From Isoetes taiwanensis (taxonomy: Eukaryota; Streptophyta; Lycopodiopsida; Isoetales; Isoetaceae), in NCBI GenBank assembly GCA_021234155.1, contig JAJEKV010000100.1:410116-474115 (forward strand): a stretch of 64,000 bases of DNA, read 5' to 3'. The position numbers and the translations under genes are program-made. The notes beneath the pieces are model-generated. The model searched no databases, was not told the DNA's origin, and saw only the letters and a program-made list of their open reading frames with translations. Every line of letters begins with the position of its first letter. The stretch's first letter is position 1. Of the stretch, positions 9,301 to 19,925 are shown in pieces.

Positions 9301-10799
9301 CTTTGGAACTTCTACTTGTACTCACGTGGTGTATTTCGGGAATAAGAAAAGCTCGCATTCTGAAAAAGTCTCAAATCTCTTTACTATTTTGCGGTTGTCA
9401 AGATGACCGAACCGCCCGTGAACAAGCTTCCACCACCTTTTGTTGTCTCAAGCTCGTCTGCAGTTCGAGGACACGCTTGGGAACAACGTCATTTCTAGTG
9501 AAGACCGGCATTCTCCGGACTCCTACCTGCTGCTTCATCGTTGTTGCTTCTCGAGACACACCGAGTCCGGCACAAAAGGACTTCCACCACCCTTCCAACC
9601 GTCACCAAGTCCGTAGGCAAAGACACCGGCATCTCCTTCCAAAGAATCACCACCGGTTCGAACAGGTTGCCACCACCCCCTTTGTTCCATCCCCCGACCT
9701 CTGAAGCTCCACAACAAAGGGTGCTCAAGAACAAGCTACCCCCCCTTTGTAGTTTAAGCCCCTTAGCAAAACATACAAGGAATCTGAAACACAGTAAGAC
9801 CGCGAGATTCATTTCGTTTCTCTCACCGGGACTTCACTACAAATGAGGGGCGACCCTCCAAAGATGCACTCCTCTTCACACAACAACGGTTTGTGACACA
9901 TGGATTTGCGAATTCCAGTCCGCTCTAAAGGAGATGTTTGCAAGAACTCCTTTTCAAGATGGTACAAAGAACGGTGATGCCACAACCTCTTATGGGCCAT
10001 CACCATCCTTTAACACTGCCCCCGCCTATTCCTAAACAACTTCACGTGGTCTGTTTTCCTCTACAAGCACACCACTTTCGGAACCCTGGAGGAAGTCACC
10101 CCGAGTAGAAGTTTCATCAAGATGAAGACACCAACGAGGAACAAAGAGATTACATGTTCTCAAGCCAATCTTCAAAGAAATTCAAGGTGGATTTTGGTTT
10201 GAGGGCGTGCTCCTCTGCAAGAAGAAGAAGAAATCTTATGGATGAACACAAAAAATGAGGAGACTTTTGAGAACTAAATGCTGCTCATTGGGTTGCATCA
10301 ACAGATTTAATATGGCTAAATTACGGCGGTTAGAGACAACTACAGTTCCATGACATTGGCGCACCGGAATGCCTACTTAGCTTATCATGTAAGACCGGAC
10401 CAACACCTTCTTGCACTACATTAACCGTCAAAGAAGTTTGCGAGTAAATGCTTTATGGTTGTCCACCGTTTAGGGTCCACGTAATGTCTAGAATACACAA
10501 AAAGACGGACAAAAATCCAAAGAATCGATGATCATTGTGGACCAAGAAGAGTTGTAACCATGCATGCCCTTCTTCTTGTGTCATGGATGGAGAAATATTT
10601 TAGAGAAACATGTGAGAAGCTACCTAACAAAGAACATGTATCATTTAACCGATAACATCACCAAAAAAGATGTTTTAATGAGTACAAAGAGACTTGCACT
10701 CAGCTTCAAAGACATCTCTTACTCACACTTCACCGGTATGGAAAAGTGAATTCGGTCTTGTGAAAATTCCTAGAAAACATAGAATGTCCTGCTTTTGCT
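9301..10799 (+). other. decayed 5' part of transposase gene region
   Basis: This stretch precedes the recognisable transposase domain and should contain its N-terminal half (helix-turn-helix and Cys-rich domain), but I cannot align any frame to it. Scattered pieces such as SEFGLVKIPRKHRM and SCFCSRCK near 10,750-10,800 fit a Cys-rich lead-in. Several frames carry many stops. Confidence 0.3.
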
Positions 10800-12535
10800 C
10801 GAGGTGTAAATTAAAGAGTCAACGAAACCGCAAAGACAGAGGTCGAAAGAAGTAAGCTCATGTTCTCCAATCTCTCACTTGTTTTGAGAAAATGTTTTGA
10901 CCTGATTTCTTCTACTACGATATTTGCAATGAGAACCTTGCCGGACATAAGTGAACAACAAGCGTGAGAGAAGAAAGCTTGCCAAGCATAGAAAAAAAAG
11001 CTCTTGAACGTCCACTTGCAATACATGTGCATTTGTGATTGATGGAATGGACCAAAAAAAAACAACTCTACCACATTTCTTGAACATTCCTAAGGATGTG
11101 CCAGAGGAATGTTTTGTTAAGGTCCACCTTGTAGGAGCTATGGTCTTCAAAGGAAGTCTAAAGTGCAAAGTATTTTTGACGATCCAAACTTGCATGGTGA
11201 CCCTAACCTCACAATTACAATTCTTAACAAGGTCCCGTATGCGAGCAAGAGCAATTACCACCCGTTGCTTTATCTACAACTTGACAATACTACAAGGGAG
11301 AACAAGAATCAAACACTCTTTATGCGTCTTTGTGCCATGTTAGTGGAGCTAGGGATCTTTAGAAAAGTGAAGCTTGGTTTCTTACTTGTAGGCCACACTC
11401 ATGATCAGATTGACCAAATGTTCAGCAGATTTTCTGTGCGCCTTAGAAGGAAGAAGGCTTTCTGTCTTCCTTCTTTAGTTCAATTATTGAAGATTCTTAC
11501 TCGATGGTCGATCTTCTTAAAGAGATCGCTGATTTTAGAGAGTTTGTTTTCTCTCAACGCTCAAACAGAGAACAAAGCCGTGAACAAGTTGAATGATCTC
11601 ACCTTTCAAAGATCATATCAAGTTCTACTTGAAGGATGGCCAAAGCTTCTTCTGAGGGAAGAAGTATACCACAACTAAGGACCTGAGTCCACCGGAGGGA
11701 TTACGCTTCCTTAAATATATTCCAGACACTTCCTTCATAGAGCGTCTTTGAACAACTTCCTCTCAAAAATCCTAAGGAGTCCAAGCGGAAAAAAAGTACC
11801 CCGAGTCATCCTTAAAAGCCATTGAAAATGGAATTTCCTCGAGCTTTAAGTACTTCTTAGAAGAAGATCTGGATGTGGTGGAGTAATTTCTTTCTCGAAC
11901 AGAAAATTGTTGTACAACATATAGCTCTAAGACAGTTGCAAGAACCATTTCAATGGCCTAACACCTTCCATCAACCCCAGCACCAAGCAGGTCCAAGCAG
12001 TGCTACATTTGCACCTGCAGTAGAAGACGAGGAGGACCGAGTCATGTACCTCGGACCAAGACGCAGGAATGAGCCTCAAGGTAATATCACAGAAATTACC
12101 AAAGGTATGCTAATTGCTCTTCCGACTGAGGAGGATGACAAAGGTCGGCCACTTCGGATAGCAAAAAGTGCTTGACACGGAGTCAAGGAGGAAGGCTTAG
12201 TCACTAAACTCAAGATTCATTGGCTTGCAACACGCTCAGAAAATGCTTTTGAAGGTAGATATGAGTTAGAAATGAGAAGCCAAGGAAAAGGGAGAAAGTC
12301 CAAGAAGGTGGGTTGTAGGGACGAGCTGAACCTTAATGACGTGACTATTTTGTGCTATGATTTTAAATTGAAATCGACAATCGCCTCACGCCTAAAGACT
12401 ATCAATTTGCTTAAAAAGCTTGTAATTCACGAAGAAGATGATGAAGAAGGTGGTGACAATGCTTCACCGCCTGTTGATAGTGATGAGGAAGATAACTCAA
12501 GCACTTCCTCGATGACCGAAAAGAAGTGAAGGTGA
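10800..12535 (+). pseudogene. DUF7869-type (RNase H-like) transposase, C-terminal half
   Basis: From 11,035 the plus strand encodes VIDGMDQKKTTLPHFLNI, then after a frameshift near 11,170 DPNLHGDPNLTITIL, then LYLQLDNTTRENKNQTLF, then LLVGHTHDQIDQMFSRFSVR (to about 11,460). IDGMDQ, LQLDNTTRENKN and GHTHDQIDQ are the three conserved blocks of proteins annotated DUF7869. Their spaced acidic residues (D, D, D) fit an RNase H-like catalytic core. From 12,090 a second conserved piece follows (GMLIALPTEEDDKGRPLRIA, then LVTKLKIHWLA), a Tudor/BAH-like end region, and then an acidic tail (EEDDEEGGDNASPPVDSDEE) to 12,527. At least three frameshifts or stops are present. It is the likely transposase of the 8.3-kb element. 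The fold and activity are inferred from motif order only. Confidence 0.65.
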
Positions 12536-12894
12536 TGACGATGGCATAAATGAATCTGAAGACGCCCCGGATCCCTCTCTCATCACTCCTCACACTTTTG
12601 CACATAATCGAGTCTTAGAAAAAGATAAAATTTTGCATGTGAATATGAAGATTCTATCTTCAAATTTTGAGAATACTACAGTTTCAGTTACAGACTTACT
12701 TCAATTTTTTGTTAAATATTTTATCCTCTGAAATTAGAGTTTCTCTCTTTAAACATACTTGAAGAACATTCTATTTGCTAAGAAAAGTGACACTTTAAAA
12801 AAGTCAATTCTTTCGTTGCAAAAAAAAATTAGTCATTTGGGGGGGGTCAAAATAGAATTTCATGCATCTTTTTTTTTTTAACCTCGTTTTACCC
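12536..12894. other. AT-rich 3' flank of transposase gene
   Basis: AT-rich DNA with homopolymer A and T runs leading to the right end of the transposon. No coding content is seen beyond the acidic tail. Confidence 0.4.
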
Positions 12895-12970
12895 CCTTTT
12901 TTGTAAAAAAAAAGGGAATCTTTGAGGAATATTCCTTTTGCTCTCGTTTCAATGATTTGCTCCCGTTTAA
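12895..12970 (-). repeat. right terminal inverted repeat
   Basis: Read on the minus strand it starts TTAAACGGGAG and continues to CTCAAAGATTCCCTT, matching the modules at 4,686-4,735. The inner part differs (GAATATTCC instead of the compact hairpin). Confidence 0.6.
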
Positions 12971-13118
12971 CACGCAATCTTGTTATATGCCAAGCGAGAG
13001 TGCAGAGTTCTTTCAGCGGACACGCCAGCAACGGCGCTGGCCAGCATTAGCCACTGCCAGAACACAATAGCAGCGAGTGCCAGCTACATAAGGTAAATAA
13101 CTGTCTCTGATTCGGCGG

Positions 13119-13833
13119 TTTCTCGACTCACGAGTCGAGAAAGCCCTAGCATCCTATCATTCCCGATTTTCACTGGCGTTTCTCGACTCGCGAGTCGAGA
13201 AAGCCAGGGGAACACAGAAATTCTAAGGATGCGGAGCTTTCTCGACTCGCCAGTCGAGAAAACCCAGAGAAGTAAAAGAAAATTAAACATTCAAGGGACT
13301 TCCTCGATTCGCGAGTCGAGAAACCCCGGGGCGGTAAAGAACATTCGAGATTAATGGTCGACGACTGAAAGCATCGAGCCTTCCCATCCTTTCTTCCCCC
13401 ACCTCTTCGGGCAATGTCACTTAGTTTCTATTCTAAGTTGCATCGTTCGAAGAGGCGCGGCAAGGAAGGATTTGGGAATGAGCGGTGCTTTCACTCTGGC
13501 CTTCACTCTCGTACTATGTTCTCTCCTCTCCCGAGGGTATTCTCGACTCGCGAGTCGAGAAAGTCCCTTGAATCTTCTCCTTACTTGTGCTCCTCTCACT
13601 TTCTCGACTCGCGAGTTGAGAAACCCCAGGGTAATAGAGAGAACATTGGAGATTAATGGCTGAAGAGCAAAAGCATCGAGCCTTTTCCCCGCCGCTTAGT
13701 TTATATCATAAGTTGCATCGTTCGAAGAGGCGTGAAAGCAAAGATTTGGGAATGCGCGATGCTTTCTCTCTGGCATGGACTCTCCTATGTTTTCTTCTTT
13801 CCTGTGGGTATTCTCGATTCGCGTGTCGGGAAA
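13119..13833. repeat. palindrome array TCTCGACTCGCGAGTCGAGA, about 60-bp period
   Basis: Seven 24-bp palindromes start at 13,119, 13,179, 13,238, 13,300, 13,539, 13,600 and 13,810. The core TCTCGACTCGCGAGTCGAGA is exact at 13,179 and 13,539; the others have one to four changes. Steps are 60, 59, 62, 239 (about 4 x 60), 61 and 210. Most copies are followed by AGCC or ACCCC. The array fills the 826-bp intron of the ParB-like gene. Confidence 0.9.
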
Positions 13834-13880
13834 CCCCCTGCATCCTCCTATTTAGTGTTTACTTCGGGTGTTAGTAGATA
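13325..13880. repeat. 302-bp tandem duplication inside the intron
   Basis: The segment with GATTAATGG, GCATCGAGCC and AAGTTGCATCGTTCGAAGAG (13,349 onward) recurs with changes at 13,651 onward, an offset of 302 bp. Each unit contains a palindrome near its end. This explains the wider spacing between some palindromes. Confidence 0.75.
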
Positions 13881-14514
13881 CTTTCATGCTCTAACATTGG
13901 GACATTTACTGAATGCAGCCCGTATCCTGACCAGATCATACACGCTCGGCAACAGTGGAAAGCATTGGGTTGTCCTCAGCATCCTAAAGGAAACAGGGCT
14001 CCCTCGGATAAGTGGAAGACCTTTGAGAAACTCTGCAGATATGTTCTACTGGAAGGCCAGGAAGATGATGAGGGGGAGGATGAAGAGGAAAAAAAGAAGA
14101 GAACACCAAGAAAGGGCAGGGAATCTTTATCAGACCAATATGACCTCATTCTTAGCACTGAGACGGTTTGGCAGAAATGGACCGAGATATGGGCTCAATG
14201 GACAAGAGGCAAGCTGAAGGACAGCAATGGAGAATTCCCATGCAGGCCAGACCCAAAGTTGTTCGACAGGCAATTTATGAAAAGGATACAGGGCCTGACC
14301 GACAAGGAAACGCTTGATCTACAGGGCAGAATCATGGATGGAACAATCCTGCTAAGGAAAAGTAGAAGCTCAAAAATGCAGGACGCTAAGGATTATGCCA
14401 CAGTCCTAAAGAGACGGCGTACGTTGGAAGAAGGCATCACAGAGTTCTGCAATGTTGCTTCCAATGCATGCCATGACTTTGATTATTACAAGGAAAAGGC
14501 TGCCCTTGATGAAG

Positions 14515-17500
14515 GGAAGTGGAAAATAATCACGCTCCGTGGCCTGATTTAGTTTCCGGTAGTCCACGCAAACGCGGATCTTTCCATTGTGTTTGAGTGC
14601 AATGACAATGGGGCTCACGCATTCAGAATGTTTGACCTCATAGATCAAACCTGCAGCAAGGAGTTTGTCAATTTCTGCCTTGACGCGATCACGGTAATTG
14701 GGGTTGAGCCGGTACTGTCGTTGCTACACAGGACGTGCATCAGATTTGGTAGGAATGGTGAGTTCCCCCAAGGTTTTGTTGATCCCCCGAAGGTCTCTGT
14801 AGCTCCAGGAGAAAATGTGTTTGAACTTTTTGAAGAGCGTGACGGCCCTGTTACGATAGGGTGTCGGAAGATTGGCAGCAATGCGGACAGGCTGATTGTT
14901 GCCCACGTCCACAATCTTGACTTCAGGAGTCTGAATATGTGGGATAACTTCCGTGTCTTGGACAATATGAGCAGGAGGTTGAAGCATGACAGGATGAGGG
15001 GCGCTTTGCGTGGTGAAAAAGAGAGGTTGCTGATTTTCATCAAGCATAGGTTGCTTCATGACAGCGTGTACATCAACAGGATCAGGAGGAAGTTCGGCAT
15101 CTGAAAAGTGATCAACACGTTGGATGCGATGGCAAGGAGCCAGGTAGGGGTCAAGCAAGGCCGCCACCGCGTGGTCCTGATCAAGAGTCATTTCTCCCCA
15201 AGGATCAGCATATTCGGGGTAGGAGGACAGAGGTAAACTCGCAGGTAGAGCCTGAACTTGATAGATATTCTGGGCTTCCTCAGAATCGGTGTCGGAGAGA
15301 GAGGGTTCAGCATTGTCGACCGAAATGATCTTACCTGTTTCCAAGTCCATAGTGGCATTGAGGTGACCATCTGTGATGACTAACTGATCCGTGGCCCAAT
15401 AATGGATACTCTTGGCCTGGCGGAGAAAAGGTCTGCCGACCAACATTTCATAATCACCAGGATCTTCTCCAGCCTTCCAAACATCAAATTCTAAGGGGAA
15501 TCGGAGATCACCAATGTTGATGTGAAGAAGAGTGTGACGCCTTGAGGTCTCGTGATATGGCCATTAGCCAATTTGATGTCATATGGGGCACGATAGAGTT
15601 GGTTGATGCCCATTTGTTTGCGGAGTTTATCCGTGATGAGATTGACAGCGCTACCTCCGTCACTTTGAACATGATTGACTTGTTGATTGCCCACCGTGGC
15701 ATGGACCGTGGGTGTAGAGGTAGCCACAGCCCCAACCAAAACGGTCGGGAGTGGTAACTGGTCCTTGAGAGCAGGACATAGTTTCAAAATTGTTGCCAAA
15801 CTTAAGGGAATTTTGATTTTTGCCAGCTCCTCTTGGAGTTCCAGAGGTACATGAGAAAAAGGATCTGCTGGATCCACGGGTGCTGGAGTGCGTGGTAATG
15901 AAGCAGCAACTTCTTTGAGTAAGTCGACCTCTGCAGCAATATTCGGATATGTTTGAGAGCGTGGAGGTTGTGAGGTGGAAGGTGCATCTTGTCTTTGCTG
16001 AGCTCTGGTGGTGGCATGAACATTAGCCTACGTGCGGCCTTCAGCAGCTTGCATGAGGTTCAGAATGCTTTGGCGTACTTTAGGCATGACATGAGGCATG
16101 AGTTTTTCCAAGTCAGGTGCAAAGTGAACCTTTTTGTCCTCTTCATGAGGGACTATGTCAACTGCAAAGGTAGGTTGCGTGCCATGAGGAATAATGGTTA
16201 AGGGACGTGACGCCCTGGTCTGGCGTGAAACCAAACCAACCCAATTTGACGGCTGGACTGGAGGATTAAGAGCCTGAAAAATTTCCTCCTGTGCTTGTTG
16301 ATCCATCTGAGGTTGATTGGCAGGAGCTGGTTGATAGCGTGATTGCTTTGCACGCCGAGGTGGCTTCCAGAAGAACGGGGCGCCGCCTTGTTTGCCATTG
16401 GCAATCCAAAGTTGGTAAGTCGTGAGGCGGACCGAGGTGGTCTTATTGGTGCCGTGAAGCCGCATCCGAACTTGTGGAAGTTGAGGACATGCCGTGGTGG
16501 TATGACCCCATTACGTGACGATGATAACACCGAAGCTTTAGAAGGATCAAAAGGGGGTCCCCGTTGTTGCTCCCCGCTTCGATAGAGTTGATTGGGTTGA
16601 GCCCGCGGTGGTTGCGGCCGATATTGCGATTGTTCTTTGAGGTGTTGTTTGCACTTGATAAACCAGGCTTGTTGCGGAAAGGTGTAGGATGAGTGCGGGT
16701 GCACTCTTACGTGGCATGATTGCACATGTTGCATCTTTTACAATGAGGCGCCATTGGTGGAGTTGCACTCATTTGCCAAGTGGCCTTGGTGTTTGCGAGA
16801 TATGGCACTAGATCCGATTAAGGCCGATTTGCGTGTTGAGGTTGGACAAAAAGCTTGTGGAACCATGGACCGGTGGAATGAAAGGGAGCTTCAAGAGCCA
16901 CGCCACGGGGAGGAAACATTGGTAGAAAGTGATTGACAAGGTCGATAGCCCGCTCCAAAAAGTCTTGGTAGCAGTATTCGATCCATGAGTCGGATAGCGG
17001 GAGGAAGTCCTTGGAGAAACCGCACCAAGATCCGCCTGCGGTGGCCGGGTACTCCTTGAGTTTCTTGAAAGCGGGATGTGAAGTCGACCGCAAAATCCTC
17101 GGCCGGACTCAGTGGGCTCTTGTTGAAGGTCATTGAGTTGCTTGAGATGGAGTTGATCATCATCCGTGGTTCCATAGTGAGAAAGAAAAGCGGTTTTTCA
17201 TTTCGACCAATCTTGTTTCCAAAGGCTTTTGTTGGACATAAGCCATTGATGAGGAGAGCCACGTAGTGTGGTGGAAAAGATATGGAATTTCAGTTGAGGT
17301 TGTGCATGACCATTTAGGACAGCCAGCCTCAAATTACGCCATGTGGGCCCGAGCACTTTGGTCTAATGGTTTGCCTTTACGTGTTGCCAAAGGTTGGATA
17401 AGTCAAGCTTAAGGGTCCGAAAAGGTAGAGGTGAAAGTGCTTGGCTGGACAGGAACTGGATAGGGATTATATTGAGGTGGAGTTGGAGGTGGCATGGTGC

Positions 17501-17870
17501 CTGAAAGACCCTGATGAAGGGGTGACTGAGGGATAGGTACTGGAGGTGCTTGATCATTGGTTTTGAGGTCGGTAAGGTTGTAAACAGGAAGAGCGGTGGG
17601 AAATGTAGGGAAGGGAAATTCCTGGGGAGGAGCAAAAGAGACATGTGGATATCCCTGTCCGCCCGGAGGAGATGATGGTTGTGAAGGCAGAGGCGTATGG
17701 CCAGAAGAATGATGGATGTAGGCATGTTCGGGGGTATGAAAGTAAGGTTGAGAAGGTTGAGCCTGATAGGGCTCCTGATAGTGATGAGGTGACTGAGGCT
17801 GTGAGCAATGTTTGCACGCTTGAGGCGGGGAACTGGGACGAGACATGACACGAGGGGTGGGTGGCGCCGA
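14515..17870 (-). mobile_element. Ty3/gypsy fragment: gag, protease, RT start
   Basis: Reading leftward: a proline/glutamine-rich N-terminus from about 17,846 (MSRPSSPPQACKHC); a gag-like helical region with FLSHYGTTDDDQLHLKQLND near 17,130-17,200; a protease region with HVQSDGGSAVNLITDKLRKQ near 15,650 (D-G-G in place of the usual D-S/T-G); VGRPFLRQAKSIHYW near 15,420; and the RT start IYEVKHSECVSPIVIALK and KIRVCVDYRKLNQATERDYF at 14,650-14,515. The rest of RT, RNase H and integrase are absent and no LTR is seen on either side, so both ends are lost. Several frameshifts are present. It lies on top of the 3' end of the ParB-like gene. Confidence 0.8.
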
Positions 17871-17957
17871 CTTATGTACTTAAGAGTGGTAAAGCATTTT
17901 AGATACAAATAGGAATGAGTACTTGTATAATTTTAATTTGACAACAAATAAGAAAGT

Positions 17958-18025
17958 GGATCACACCATGCGAATTTAGTGTGTCCCTTTTTTTTTGCAT
18001 ATGTATTATTCGCTTGGTGTGATCC
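17958..18025. repeat. hairpin repeat copy 3
   Basis: GGATCACACCATGCGAATTT to ATTCGCTTGGTGTGATCC, nearly identical to the copy at 928-995. The wider match covers about 17,870-18,030 against 848-1,010, in the same orientation. Confidence 0.75.
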
Positions 18026-18185
18026 ATCTTGAAAAAAAAAATAGCTTTCAAGTAAAACGAAAGAAAGAAATATCTTATTTAAAGTGTAAAGTGTTAGTAT
18101 ATAAAGTGTTGGTTTATTAAAATACTATTTGTTTACGCTAAGTTGTAAGTTCAATATTTGTGTTTCTATTTACTTTTTTACGCAA

Positions 18186-18205
18186 GGATCACACCAGGCG
18201 AATTT
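18186..18205. repeat. half-copy of the hairpin repeat
   Basis: GGATCACACCAGGCGAATTT matches the left arm of the hairpin at 17,958. No right arm is seen nearby. Confidence 0.6.
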
Positions 18206-19770
18206 CTTATATGCAATTACTTCTGCGCATGAAGATTTCGCATCATATAAGGATGGCTTTGACCTTCAATGTTCATAAATTTTATGAATATTTGCATATA
18301 AGAATGTCACATATCATATTTTCTTAAAAAATGGTCATCAAATGGATAACTAGTCAAAGAGTTCTTCTACTACTTGAAGAGTTTCAAGACTCATTTTTGC
18401 TATAATTTAAATAGCAATAGATTTTTAAAGGAATCTATTGTTAAAAGTAGTCAAAGACTTCTTGTATTAGAGGTATCTAAACACAAACACCATAACCTTT
18501 GTACTTCAAGAATGTATAAACCCTTCGCATTGCAAAGTATAATGTCATTTATTAGCATCTTCACAGACATTTCCCCTTCCTTATCGGAAGCAGCTCATCT
18601 CAATGAACTGTATTCGATTCCGAATGCCTTCATCCTCTCTCAATCTCTCACAATATCCTAGGAGGCCAGAGTTACCGTCACCACAAAATCGGACTAAACT
18701 TGAAACGTCCTAAAATGACGGTTTCTTGCCAATCAACGGATCCAATGGATATAAACTGCCATCCGCCCAGATGTCGACACTTTTTGAGCCTGCAAGACAC
18801 AACACGTCGAGGTCTTAGTTCTTATTTTTAGACCTCTTTTTTTGCGATTGAAGACTGGAGCATATTAAGTGGAGTCGAGTTCCACACATCATTTGGAGCT
18901 TCCATATCTGCGTGGATGGATGCGGCCTTGAAATGAAGGTGTACAATTTGTATGCCCCAACACAATTAAACCGTGTGAGCGAGCGTCCGTACTAACCTCG
19001 TTTTTGAAATTTGCAACGTGCATATGGAAATCGAAAAGTCCATTCTCCTACAATCCATGCTTTTATACATTAAGCAAATTCAAATTTCAATTGTAGGGGC
19101 GGGAAGCCCAGATTGGGATGAAGTAAAGATCCGGGTTAATCTTTGGGTTCACATGGATCTAATCGCTGAACCGGCTTAAAACCGGCTTGAACTTGCGGAG
19201 AGGCAAAAAAATTCAGCTCCGTTTTGGAAAATCAGCCCTTGCAAGATCCAACTTATGTGGCTGATGCGACTCGAATTTTTTATCGGTCTTTGACTCCACC
19301 GTAACTTCGGCGGAGAGCCTAAACTTCTCCATGTGAACCACCATAAAGCGGCCAGCGGCGCCTCGAAATGAAAGTCGATACAAAGCTTCAACCTACACAT
19401 TCAAATTTTGAAATGTGGAAGGCGGAAGCTTGTATGGCCATGGCCTCTAAATGAAAATAAGCGCCGCGAATCGGTGACCGCGACGCTTGGTATCGACAAA
19501 GCAAGAGACACCGTCATAAGTTGCCAGTATGCTATAATGCAAGTGGCTTTTTAGAAGCGCCACATGTTGCATCAGCCTGTCTGACAACCAACAGAATTAA
19601 ATACATATGGCGCCATGAATGCGCAATCCCCCTTATTCCGGGAGAATATTCCAAGTAAATCTGTAATGATGAGATTTGGTATCCTAGTTGGCATCGGAAA
19701 AAAGGAGCGGAAATATGACGTGGAATGGCTGATAGGAGGCCATTTTGAGACCCCAAATCCGCCCTAATGG
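18206..19770. other. non-coding DNA, no feature recognised
   Basis: No convincing coding frame. Between 18,890 and 19,460 there are loosely repeated phrases (a GGCC-xx-TCGAAATGAA motif followed by ACAA), suggesting an old local duplication. The right side ends abruptly at the LTR remnant. Confidence 0.4.
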
Positions 19771-19886
19771 AATCTTGCAGAAAGCCTGGCCCGGTTGGGT
19801 GGTTAAATCTCCTAACGATTGGAGAGCGTTATTTAATTCATTGTGTTGTTCCTTCTGAAGTGTTGTGTTAATCTTTAGTTGAATCA
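19771..19886 (+). repeat. truncated 5' LTR
   Basis: Starts AATCTTGCAGAAAGCC and ends TTGAATCA. It corresponds to 25,233-25,348 at the end of the 3' LTR; the upstream 520 bp of the LTR are missing. Confidence 0.9.
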
Positions 19887-19890
19887 ATTT

Positions 19891-19902
19891 TGGTATCAGA
19901 GC
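19891..19902 (+). promoter_or_regulatory. primer-binding site (initiator tRNA-Met type)
   Basis: TGGTATCAGAGC, four bases after the LTR end, complements the 3' end of plant initiator tRNA-Met, the usual primer for Ty3/gypsy and Copia elements. Confidence 0.85.
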
Positions 19903-19925
19903 AAACCGTTCTTGAACCTGTAACG

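Larger units (their letters stand above)
4686..12970. mobile_element. 8.3-kb DNA transposon with ParB-MTase and transposase genes
   Basis: The left end reads TTAAACGGGAG, then CACTCCCGTTTCAAAGATTC. The right end, read on the minus strand, gives TTAAACGGGAG and, further in, CAAAGATTCCCTT, so the two ends form imperfect terminal inverted repeats of 80-100 bp. Coding frames of the ParB-like gene stop at the left end and resume just past the right end, which fixes the boundaries independently. Inside are a leftward ParB-like/methyltransferase pseudogene, a rightward DUF7869-type transposase pseudogene, and two palindrome arrays. TTAA is present at both boundaries (4,686-4,689 and 12,967-12,970), but a target-site duplication cannot be fixed by eye. 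Both genes are broken, so the copy is probably not autonomous. Confidence 0.65.
12971..14520 (+). pseudogene. ParB/sulfiredoxin-like DGQH-box protein, 3' part
   Basis: An exon at 12,971-13,092 encodes HAILLYAKRECRVLSADTPA and continues to AASASYI, ending at a GTAAAT donor. An 826-bp intron (13,093-13,918, acceptor AATGCAG) follows. The next exon begins SPYPDQIIHARQQWKALG and runs through an acidic KKK-rich linker, LILSTETVWQKWTEIWAQWT, then GLTDKETLDLQGRIMDG, to about 14,520. The phases match across the intron (AG plus C). The first exon continues the frame left at 4,685, so this is the second half of the gene starting at 3,488. The 3' end is cut by a Ty3/gypsy fragment on the opposite strand: its RT motif DYFPLPFI occupies about 14,490-14,515. 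Gene length before disruption was probably about 600 residues or more. The role is unknown. Confidence 0.6.

Noticed and set aside
1-18060. endogenous giant-virus insertion
   Set aside because: ParB-like and methyltransferase genes could suggest a virus, but intron-containing genes, inverted repeats, a transposase-type gene and the absence of any capsid, polymerase or packaging gene favour transposons.
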